From assembly GCF_004764705.1 (NCBI RefSeq), contig NZ_SHLX01000010.1, positions 223,824-287,823 on the forward strand: DNA of 64,000 nucleotides, given 5' to 3'. A model generated the notes under the pieces. It had not been told where the DNA came from, made no database searches, and saw only the letters and a list, made by a program, of their open reading frames with translations. Shown piece by piece: positions 44,201 through 50,940 of this stretch. A program made the translations under genes and the position numbers. This DNA is from Paenibacillus cymbidii. GTDB lineage: Bacteria; Bacillota; Bacilli; Paenibacillales; NBRC-103111. The stretch's first letter is position 1, and every line of letters starts with the position of its first letter.

Positions 44201-46461
44201 ATACGTTCTTTTACATGCCGCGTTCCGGCGAAGACATGAGCACGGCGCAGGTCGTCGCCCCGGTCGTCGAGGAGCTGGTAACCGTTTCCGGCTCGTCGCT
44301 GGACACGCCGGTGGACGGCATCCACTTTGCGGGGCTGACGTTTTCGTATACGACCTGGCTGCGCCCGAGCTCGGATCTGGGCCACGCCGATGCGCAAAAC
44401 AACCTGCTTCGCTACGGCATCGACAAGCTCCCCATCGGAGCGGTCACCGTCGAGCGGGCCAACCACATCGTGTTCGAGCGGAACCATTTTACCAAACTCG
44501 GCATTATGGCGATCAAGATGGTGGGCGGTGTCCGCAACAGTCTCATCCGCGGCAACCGCTTCGACGACATTTCCGGCGGCGCGATCAACGTCGGTGATCC
44601 GACCAAATCCGATCCCGAAATTTACAGCCCGTCCGACCCGCACCGGCTGCTGAAAAACGTCGACATCGTCAACAACTACATTCACGACATCGGCATCGAT
44701 TACCGCTCTTCGGCGGCGATCGGCCTCGGCTTCGTCGTTGATGCGGACATCAGCAACAACGAAATTTTCAATGTTCCGTATGACGGCATCACTATCGGGT
44801 ACGGGCTCGCCCACGTGAAAACGTCGGCGCTGCGCAACGCGAACATTCACGCCAATTTCATCCACGACCTGCTGGGCGATGAGATTTATGACGGCGGGGC
44901 GATTTACACGCTGGGCGGCACCGGCGGCACGGCCGGGCACAAAAACGTGATCAGCGAAAACTACTTGCGCAACCAGCAAAATCGTTACGGCGTCATCTAC
45001 AACGACGAAGGCTCGACCTATTGGCAAAGCGAACGCAACGTGATCGACCAGAGCGAAACGCCTGTGTGGGACGAAATTTTTCCCGTTTCCTGGGCATTTG
45101 TCAACGGCCCGCTGACGAGCCACGACATCGTCTTCGACACGAATTACACGACAACGGCCAACATGAAGCTGGTTGGCATCGATTCTTCGGAGAGCAACAC
45201 GCAGGTGTATCCCGACGCAAACTGGCCGGTCGAGGCGCAGGCCATTATCGCGAACGCGGGGCTCGAGCCCGCCTACCGCGACTTGGCGGCAGGCATACCG
45301 GAGCGGATTGTGCTGCCCGCCGCGCTGACCCTGAGCTCCGAAGGCAGCACGCAGCTTGATGTGTCCGCCACGACCGGGAAGGATGTGCCCGTCGATCTGA
45401 GCGGCGCGGTTATCACCTACGCCAGCGGCAACGAAGCCGTCGCCCGGGTCGATGCGACCGGCGAGGTCGAGGGGATCGGACCCGGCGCCACTGTTATCCG
45501 GGTGTACGTGCAGGTCGGCGACATGCGCTGGACGCGAACCGTTCCCGTTTACGTGGACGACAGCTTCGATCATATCGAGGTATACTACGTCGAGAACAAG
45601 GCGAAGCATCCGCTTGGGGACACGTATGCGATGCTGCAGGGCGAACGGCGACAGCTGTCGATCCAGGCGATTTCGCTGTATGGGCGTCGCATGACCGTGA
45701 CCGACGTCGCGTACACGAGCAGCGACCCGCTGATGGTGCAGATCGGCGCAGGCGGTTTGCTGACCGCGCTGGCCGGCGGCAGCGCCGAGCTGGCGATCTC
45801 GCTGAAGGCGGACGGCGTTTTGCAGACGCGCACGATCGCTGTCGACGTGCAAGCGTTCGGCGATCCCGCGGGCCTCGAATACGACCCGTATCCGATTGAC
45901 GATGTGATCGCCGATCCCGAACACTGGTATGTGCAGGCGACGGACGGCAATCTGGTGGCGGACGAAGGCAGCATGACGGTCGTGACGCCGAGCGGCTTCG
46001 CTACCTACCAGGGCGGCACATTCGGCGACGAATTGCTGACGATGGACCTGCAGCTCGACGCGGAGAGCGGCTGGCCGTCGCTCGTGCTTCGCAGCGCCCA
46101 GCCGAACAAAGACTTCACATCGTCGACGAACGCCTTGTACATGTTCAGCTTCAAGCCCGACGTGATCGAGCTGCACCGGTTCAATGGCGGTGTGCGGACC
46201 GTCGTGTACGGCAACATCAACGGCTATACGAGCATCGGCGGGGCGGCCATCCCGAACAATTTCCTTCCGGCCCATGAGCTGCACCGGGTGCAGGTGGGTG
46301 CGGTGAACGAAGGCGGCGGCGTGCGGCTGATTCTTAACATCGACGGCGAAAATCTTATTTACTTTTTGGACACGGAGCCGAACCGCATCACCGCTCCGGG
46401 CTATTTCGGCGTATACGCCCGCACGGGCACCATGACGCTGCGAGCGCCGGCGACGGAGTAA
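41242..46461 (+). CDS. Large secreted multidomain protein with Ig-like repeats and a right-handed beta-helix
   Basis: This 1739-residue protein starts with a Sec signal peptide (about residues 1-33, ending PVFA). By approximate residues it has a concanavalin/LamG-like domain (38-230), two Big2-type Ig-like domains (232-400), a second LamG-like domain (406-590), two more Big2-like domains (592-760), a right-handed beta-helix beginning YVSPSGSDSNPGTEELPFLT (764-1320), two further Ig-like domains (1353-1540) and a third LamG-like domain (1553-1739). No S-layer or sortase anchor is visible at the C-terminus. The beta-helix part suggests a glycan lyase or hydrolase that works outside the cell, but catalytic residues could not be assigned. 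Confidence 0.88.
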   Translation: MMLRKSWHRMMVMVVAICLLVGMTAVSGGIPVFADDPGPGDLAHETFDGIATGAKPGGSGWSFKETNGNVTVAEVPSATDKSLKIERTATDTGTNLYARQTLASAIAGQYVVRAKVMAAQTDAIIIAMQLRSSDSNELATIMFTQDGNIRYQTASSSVIMQSYAADTWYDIAVVLDTDTQLYSVIIDGVAKTGALAFKNANAHNLKQFDYQTYRTTPGIAYWDELHLYTHDLSLNPSTTTLALGTSASLAATVIPAMDVLQAITWSSSDNGIVRVDENGTITATGYGEAVITASAPGGVLDQCTVTVPSGPAVPVAGIAVSPLNAAMYVGESKTVTAQLDPFYATDKKMVWSSSQPSVVSVVYDVYGGAATLTALQAGTAIVTATSDDGGYTANVNVAVRTPGDVFSEGFESYPDGTKPGTLSIPTVSGVTATTAARTDGAGEAFRIVKPAATETSYNVTASLPAGHTKMKLSLQAMAEQTNAVVYAAIVRNSAGTAVLYAAFHSNGNIAVMNNGSWLSLMPYEAGRWYQFELAVNADTDTYDLYIDGKPVKLGLDLISPADEIRKLQFGIYGPSSGNAWFDDLQLSSYKAVTGLSLASLPEQLALGDTIVLRPDFTPADPTFAAVQWSSSDPDIIRVDAFGNATGVATGDAVLTAVSADGSFTDSAEIEVYVQHPEGVAPDTGAFTLPVGSERMLTATVLPANASDKTVSWSSSNEAVATVDEEGNVSAVATGTAQIVATTNDGGLTATSVVTVVVRTVQASFYVSPSGSDSNPGTEELPFLTIQRARDAVRTIRDAMTGDIIVYLRDGSYRQQSTLQFDERDSGSNGYWIVYQAYEDETPVIEGGRDITGWTLYDPVRHIYKADAGSDIETRQLYVNGVRAVRARSEGGLTNPVRTATGYTSDDTVLTSWNHISDLEFVYKAEWTNPRNGVQSITTEDGHAVITMKQPGWRYVTIRPSVVNPWYLENAYELLDEPGEWYLDRSTDTFFYMPRSGEDMSTAQVVAPVVEELVTVSGSSLDTPVDGIHFAGLTFSYTTWLRPSSDLGHADAQNNLLRYGIDKLPIGAVTVERANHIVFERNHFTKLGIMAIKMVGGVRNSLIRGNRFDDISGGAINVGDPTKSDPEIYSPSDPHRLLKNVDIVNNYIHDIGIDYRSSAAIGLGFVVDADISNNEIFNVPYDGITIGYGLAHVKTSALRNANIHANFIHDLLGDEIYDGGAIYTLGGTGGTAGHKNVISENYLRNQQNRYGVIYNDEGSTYWQSERNVIDQSETPVWDEIFPVSWAFVNGPLTSHDIVFDTNYTTTANMKLVGIDSSESNTQVYPDANWPVEAQAIIANAGLEPAYRDLAAGIPERIVLPAALTLSSEGSTQLDVSATTGKDVPVDLSGAVITYASGNEAVARVDATGEVEGIGPGATVIRVYVQVGDMRWTRTVPVYVDDSFDHIEVYYVENKAKHPLGDTYAMLQGERRQLSIQAISLYGRRMTVTDVAYTSSDPLMVQIGAGGLLTALAGGSAELAISLKADGVLQTRTIAVDVQAFGDPAGLEYDPYPIDDVIADPEHWYVQATDGNLVADEGSMTVVTPSGFATYQGGTFGDELLTMDLQLDAESGWPSLVLRSAQPNKDFTSSTNALYMFSFKPDVIELHRFNGGVRTVVYGNINGYTSIGGAAIPNNFLPAHELHRVQVGAVNEGGGVRLILNIDGENLIYFLDTEPNRITAPGYFGVYARTGTMTLRAPATE

Positions 46462-46508
46462 GCCGGAATCGCAGCCGCCTCAAGCGAAGGAGCAGGGTAG
46501 GAAACGGA

Positions 46509-46541
46509 GCTGCCTGAGCGAAAGGAGCGAGGTCAGGCAGC
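46509..46541 (+). promoter_or_regulatory. Stem-loop between the beta-helix gene and the hydrolase gene
   Basis: GCTGCCTGA (46509-46517) and TCAGGCAGC (46533-46541) are perfectly complementary around a 15-base loop. There is no T-run, so it is a poor intrinsic terminator, and it probably marks an mRNA-stability or attenuation point after the very long upstream gene. Confidence 0.5.
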
Positions 46542-46603
46542 GACGCTGGGCGGAACAATCGGCGGGGAACCCCATTCAGGCTTGCGGGAGGGTGTGGCGA
46601 ACA

Positions 46604-47692
46604 ATGGTCAATGAAAGCGGTCAAAGCGGACGGTACGAAGAGGCGGCGGGGCACGCCGACTGGTGCAGAGTGCGCCAATACGAGGAACTGGAGCGCTGGG
46701 TCGGTCTGGAGCGGCAGCATGCGAATGCGCATAGGAGGCAAGCGTTTGCGCCCGACTTCTCCTCCGCGGAGACGTACGCCGCCAGCTTGACGCCGTATCG
46801 CCGCTCGCTCCGCCGCATGCTGGGCCGGCCGTTGGCCGATTTGCCCAATGAACGCACGCCGCCCGTGGCGGAATGCGAATGGGTGGCGCGGGACGACCTC
46901 GCCGACATTTACCGGCTGACCGTCCATGCGGATGAGCGGCTGAGCCTGTACGCCCTGCTGTTCATGCCGCAGGGCGAGCGGCCCCTGCCGCTTGTACTCG
47001 TGCAGCACGGCGGCTCGGGAACGCCCGAGCTGTGCGCGGGCTTCTACGGGCCGAGCAACTACCACGACATGGTGCGGCGCTTCCTGCGCCGGGGCGCTGC
47101 CGTGTTCGCGCCGCAGCTTCACCTGTGGACGGCCGAACGGGGACCGGACAACAAGCGGCCCCTGTTCGATAACCGGCTCAAGCAGCTTGGCGGCTCGATC
47201 GCCGCGATCGAGCTGTACAAGCTGATGCGCGGACTCGATTATGTGCAGCACCGAGACGACATCGACGGCGACCGTATCGCCATGGCCGGCTTGTCTTACG
47301 GCGGATTTTACACGCTGTTCGCGGCCGCGCTCGATGAGCGGATCAAGGCGGTCTATTCATCCTGCTTCTTCAACAATCGGTTCGTGTACGACCGGAGCGA
47401 CTGGATCTGGTTCGACTCGGGCCGGCTGTTTCTGGATGCGGAGGTGTGCGGGCTGATTTGTCCCCGTCCCTTGTATCTCGAAGCCGGGGACGAGGATGAA
47501 CTGTTCGATCCCCGTCACGCGGCGGACGAATACGGGCAGATCCGCGCTTGCTACGACCGGCTGCTGCTTGCCGAGCGGCTACGGTACCAGGTGTTTCGCG
47601 GGAAGCACGAATTCGACAAGAACGACGACGGCGTCGACTTTGTTTGCCGGTCGCTGGGGCTGCGGCACCTGGGGCCCCCGCAAAGTACCTGA
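46604..47692 (+). CDS. Alpha/beta-hydrolase, acetyl-xylan-esterase/dienelactone-hydrolase type
   Basis: This 362-residue protein has LVLVQHGGSGTPELC as oxyanion region, the nucleophile elbow GLSYGG with Ser near residue 230, a late acidic residue in EAGDEDELF and His in FRGKHEFDKND, which completes a catalytic triad. There is no signal peptide. It probably removes acetyl or other ester groups from the imported sugars. The ATG at 46604 lies 12 bases after GGGAGG; a GTG at 46592 would abut that site. The deacetylase gene follows. Confidence 0.82.
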   Translation: MVNESGQSGRYEEAAGHADWCRVRQYEELERWVGLERQHANAHRRQAFAPDFSSAETYAASLTPYRRSLRRMLGRPLADLPNERTPPVAECEWVARDDLADIYRLTVHADERLSLYALLFMPQGERPLPLVLVQHGGSGTPELCAGFYGPSNYHDMVRRFLRRGAAVFAPQLHLWTAERGPDNKRPLFDNRLKQLGGSIAAIELYKLMRGLDYVQHRDDIDGDRIAMAGLSYGGFYTLFAAALDERIKAVYSSCFFNNRFVYDRSDWIWFDSGRLFLDAEVCGLICPRPLYLEAGDEDELFDPRHAADEYGQIRACYDRLLLAERLRYQVFRGKHEFDKNDDGVDFVCRSLGLRHLGPPQST

Positions 47693-47765
47693 GGGCGCTT
47701 CGAAGAATAATCTCCACTTTGTAGGGCTGTTTGACACTTTGGCGGCACAAGGAGAGACCCTTCGA

Positions 47766-48566
47766 ATGAAACGAATCGTCAAATGTTTTCCCCATGGCAA
47801 GCACAAGGCGCTAACGATGAGCTACGACGACGGACGCAGCGCGGACCGTCGGCTCGTCGCCACATTCAACCGACACGGCATTCGCGGCACGTTCCATCTC
47901 AATTCCGGCATGCTTGGCGAAGGCGACCGGCTGCCGGCGGATGAAATTGCCGCGCTGTACGCCGGGCATGAAGTATCGGCGCATACGGTGACGCATCCGA
48001 CGATCGCGCGCAGTCCGCAGGAGGCGCTGGTGCACGAGGCGATGGCGGATCGGGAAGGTCTGGAGCGGCTCGTCGGTTATCCGGTCCGGGGCATGTCGTA
48101 CCCGAACGGCTCCTACAACCGCCGCATCAAACAGCTGCTGCCCGCGCTTGGCATCGGTTACGCGCGCACGACGAAGAGCAGCGGCGGCTTCGGCATGCCG
48201 GACGATTGGCTGGAATGGCAGCCGACCTGCCACCACAACAACGGGCTGATGGAGCTCGCGGAGCAGTTCGCGGCGCTGAATAAGCGCCATAATATGTACC
48301 TGATGTATGTCTGGGGACATAGCTACGAGTTCGATCAGCAGAGCAATTGGGACGTCATCGAACGGTTTTGTGAGTTTATCGGGGAGAGCGACGACATTTG
48401 GTACGCGACGAACAGCGAAATCATGTACGACGCTGTCGCCTTCGAGCAGCTGCGTTTCTCCGCGGCGTGCGATTTCGTGTTTAACCCGTCGGCGGCGTCG
48501 GTGTGGTTGAGCGTCGACGGTCACATCGTCGAGGCCAAGGGTGGCGAGCAAACGGTGCTGGCTTAG
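47766..48566 (+). CDS. Polysaccharide deacetylase-family (CE4) protein
   Basis: This 266-residue protein carries the NodB-homology motifs: LTMSYDDG with the Asp-Asp pair, and SAHTVTHP with the metal-binding His-x3-His. A later GHSYEFD takes the place of the last motif. It has no signal peptide or membrane segment, which is unusual for CE4 enzymes that act on cell-wall glycans and suggests an intracellular oligosaccharide substrate. AAGGAGAG lies upstream of the ATG. Confidence 0.88.
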   Translation: MKRIVKCFPHGKHKALTMSYDDGRSADRRLVATFNRHGIRGTFHLNSGMLGEGDRLPADEIAALYAGHEVSAHTVTHPTIARSPQEALVHEAMADREGLERLVGYPVRGMSYPNGSYNRRIKQLLPALGIGYARTTKSSGGFGMPDDWLEWQPTCHHNNGLMELAEQFAALNKRHNMYLMYVWGHSYEFDQQSNWDVIERFCEFIGESDDIWYATNSEIMYDAVAFEQLRFSAACDFVFNPSAASVWLSVDGHIVEAKGGEQTVLA

Positions 48567-48698
48567 CGCCGTCGCCGCGGCGGCCCGGCAACTCGGCAAG
48601 GCAGGCATTCAGCCTAAGAATGGGGCGTCTTCTTCGGCAGCTTGAAGATATAGATCCACCCTTTTCTTCCACGTATTCAATCACCGCCGGATCCGCGA

Positions 48699-49298
48699 AC
48701 CCGCAATCGGCGCGATTTCCGGTTGCGCGGCGTCATCTCGTTCTAGCTCTTCTTCACGATGATATTCAGCGGCGGCATGGTGCCCTTCTATATGTTGATC
48801 GTCCAGTATTTGCATTGGAAAAATACGCTGCTCGCGTTGATCGTACCCACCTTTGCCGCGCCGTTTCAAATTTTTTTGCTGCGGGTGTTTTTCCAGGAGA
48901 TTCCGCCGCCGCTGATAGAATCGGCGAAGATCGACGGCGCTTCCGATTGGCGGGCGTATTGGAGCATCGCGCTGCCGTTGTCCAAGCCTGCGCTGGCGAC
49001 GCTGGAGCTGCTGATGACGCTTCACTACTGGAACAAGACGTTCAATGCGATTCTGTTCATCGACCATATCGATCTGTATCCGATTCAACTGATTCTGAAA
49101 AATATTACCGCCTACATTGAGCTGATGAAAAACAGCGGCATCGATCCGAGCGGCAATCCGATCAATCCGTCGGATGTGCCTACCGATGCGATCATGTATG
49201 CGATGATGGTGCTTATGTCGCTGCCGGTGATGTTCCTGTTCGTCTTCCTGCAAAAATATTTTGTCAAAGGGATGACGATCGGCGCGGTCAAGGGCTGA
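48699..49298 (+). pseudogene. Truncated YtcP-type permease paralogue with in-frame stop
   Basis: The sequence aligns with the C-terminal two thirds of the permease at 36704-37585. Homology starts near RRDFRLRGVISF, and the next codon is TAG at 48744-48746, where the intact paralogue has a tyrosine codon. The first third, including the start, is missing. From the ATG at 48759 the frame stays open to GMTIGAVKG, and most residues agree with the paralogue, so the duplication is not ancient. No LplB-type partner or lipoprotein gene remains beside it. Confidence 0.88.
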
Positions 49299-49382
49299 GG
49301 CGGAGGTGGAGGCGGCGCAGGCGTGCAAGCACTCTGTGAACCTTGCCGGCGCCGAGTCAAGCTCGCGCGAACGCCAAATATT

Positions 49383-49410
49383 TTGCAAACGATTGCGCCG
49401 GATGTATAAT
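49383..49410 (+). promoter_or_regulatory. Sigma-A type promoter of the bacilliredoxin gene
   Basis: TTGCAA (49383-49388) and TATAAT (49405-49410) are separated by 16 bp, and the start codon of the bacilliredoxin gene lies 55 bp further on. Confidence 0.7.
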
Positions 49411-49464
49411 TGACGTAGAAGTAGTTGTTATTTTACGCCAATCAGGCATAAGGAGTGAACGTTA

Positions 49465-49902
49465 ATGTCGATGTCTTTCGAATCATACATGCGCGATATG
49501 GTGCAGCCGATGCGCGACGATTTGACCCGGATCGGCGTGGAGGAACTGCGCACGCCGGATGATGTAGTCGAGAAGCTGCCGACAGCCGAAGGAACGACGC
49601 TGCTGGTTATTAACTCGGTATGCGGCTGCGCCGCCGGCCAATGCCGCCCCGGCGTTGCCAAAGCGCTGCAGCACAGCGTGACGCCGGACCATTTGTTTAC
49701 CGTGTTCGCCGGCCAGGACAAGGAAGCGACAGCCAAGGCGCGCGAATATTTGGCGCCGTACCCGCCTTCTTCGCCTTCGATCGCGCTGTTCAAGGACGGC
49801 AACCTCGTCCACTTCATCCAGCGCCATCAAATCGAGGATCGTTCGGCCGAGATGATCGCCGCCGACTTGACTCGCGCCTTCGAGGAATATTGCCAGGCGT
49901 AA
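49465..49902 (+). CDS. Bacilliredoxin (BrxA/BrxB family)
   Basis: This 145-residue thioredoxin-fold protein has the CGC active site at residues 53-55 (INSVCGCAAGQCRPG), as in BrxA/BrxB (YphP/YqiW), which remove bacillithiol from mixed disulfides on proteins. The length is normal. The ATG has AAGGAG about 9 bases upstream, its own promoter at 49383-49410 and a terminator at 49922-49960, so it is a single-gene unit unrelated to the sugar loci. I cannot separate BrxA from BrxB. Confidence 0.95.
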   Translation: MSMSFESYMRDMVQPMRDDLTRIGVEELRTPDDVVEKLPTAEGTTLLVINSVCGCAAGQCRPGVAKALQHSVTPDHLFTVFAGQDKEATAKAREYLAPYPPSSPSIALFKDGNLVHFIQRHQIEDRSAEMIAADLTRAFEEYCQA

Positions 49903-49921
49903 CGGCCGGCGCTCATTTGAG

Positions 49922-49960
49922 AAAAACCTGCGTGTTCGGAAGCCGAACCGCAGGTTTTTT
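49922..49960 (+). terminator. Rho-independent terminator of the bacilliredoxin gene
   Basis: AAACCTGCG and CGCAGGTTT form the outer stem, GTTCGG and CCGAAC extend it inside, and a run of six T follows. The hairpin begins about 20 bases after the stop codon. Confidence 0.93.
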
Positions 49961-50022
49961 GTGTTTTGCAATAAGCTCTGTTTTCAGGTGGGGTGGAGCA
50001 AATAAGCTGGAAAAGTCGGCTT

Positions 50023-50767
50023 GCGCGCCTAGCCAAGCTAGGCACAACTAGTCGGTGAAAGTCCGACCGAGGTAGGGACCGAGCCTCGTAGCTAGCAGGC
50101 AGACGATGGGGAAATCCAGCTGCTGAAGTCCTGCGAAAACCTGCGCTAAGCGCAGGGAAGCAAGCACACAGGCCGTAACGTACCGACCGTGAATCCTGCC
50201 GCATCGTAAATTTCACCCCGAAAGGGACAAGAGAGAGTCGAGCCCCGAAGCCGAGGGCGAAGGCCAAGGAATGCGCGAAGAACTTGGAGTTGCAGCGCAG
50301 AAGAACTCTCCGGTGTATAGGGATCGGCATGTGAAGACAGTTGTGACTGGAACTAGGGAGACCCTCCCCCGCACGGCGGCAAGATGTTGTAAGAGGCGAA
50401 CCTAAAAGCCCCAAAGGTGAAGTGGCGAGCCGCGGGAAGGGAGTCGGAGGGGGCCATAGTACCAATGAAGCAAGGACAACATAACCTTGTGGAGGGAAGG
50501 GCGCTGAGAAGCAATCCCCCACTTTGTTCACGGGAATCGAGGAGGTACGAGCGAGTGAATGCCGGCAAACGGCTAACGACACAGAAAGAGAAAGCTCAAG
50601 AACTCCAGCGAGCCCTCTACCTGGTGGCTAAGGAAAACCCGAAACGACGCAATGTGGAAGGCAAGTACGTAACTGCCCCAGGTGAAGAACATCGGAAAGC
50701 CGTATGCGGGAAAACCGCACGTACGGTTTGATGAGGAGGGGCTGGCAATCCCAGCCCTTTACTCTAC
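50023..50767 (+). mobile_element. Group II intron with most of its reverse-transcriptase gene deleted
   Basis: The 5' end is GCGCGCC, close to the GUGYG consensus but with C for U at position 2. Near the 3' end the 34-nt domain V is clear (AGCCGTATGCGG, a GAAA loop, then CCGCACGTACGGTTT, about 50698-50730). Domain VI follows (GGGGCTGG and CCAGCCC) with a candidate branch-point A at 50761, seven bases before the 3' end, which reads CTCTAC. The interior holds only the first part of the intron-encoded protein. The intron sits at the 3' base of the first hairpin of a 51-bp array, and both boundaries fit the uninterrupted copies. Confidence 0.88.
50555..50731 (+). pseudogene. Remnant of the intron-encoded reverse transcriptase/maturase
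   Basis: A GTG at 50555, preceded by GGAGGT, starts NAGKRLTTQKEKAQELQRAL and continues YLVAKENPKRR, which looks like the N-terminus of group II intron reverse transcriptases. After KRR the frame runs directly into sequence next to domain V and stops, so the polymerase, maturase and any endonuclease domains are deleted. It cannot provide splicing or mobility functions. Confidence 0.8.
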
Positions 50768-50940
50768 AAATCGCCGTCGGAGCCTGGGGCGGGGCAAATA
50801 AGCCGGAAAAGTCGGCTTATTTCGCCGCCGAAGCCAGAGTCGGAACAAATAAGCCGGAAAAGTTGGCTTATTCCGCCGCCGAAGCCCGGGTCGGAGCAAA
50901 TAAGCCGGGAAAGTCGGCTTAAATCGTCGTCGGAGAAAGG

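Larger units (their letters stand above)
50000..50923. repeat. Four hairpins at exact 51-bp period, interrupted by a group II intron
   Basis: Hairpins of the form AAATAAGCCG with CGGCTTATTT start at 50000, 50796, 50847 and 50898. The last three are exactly 51 bp apart. The first is 796 bp from the second, which is 745 + 51, so removing the 745-nt intron restores the period exactly. The 51-bp unit also keeps most of its spacer (GCCGCCGAAGCC, then GTCGGAGC), unlike the quartets elsewhere, so this array looks younger. Confidence 0.9.

Noticed and set aside
43024..46284. Long minus-strand open frame opposite the beta-helix gene
   Set aside because: The plus strand has a signal peptide, clear domains and a good start; the antisense frame has no recognisable domain or ribosome site.
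48681..49298. Intact short permease starting at 48759
   Set aside because: Homology to the intact paralogue extends upstream across a TAG codon, so the ATG is internal to a truncated gene.
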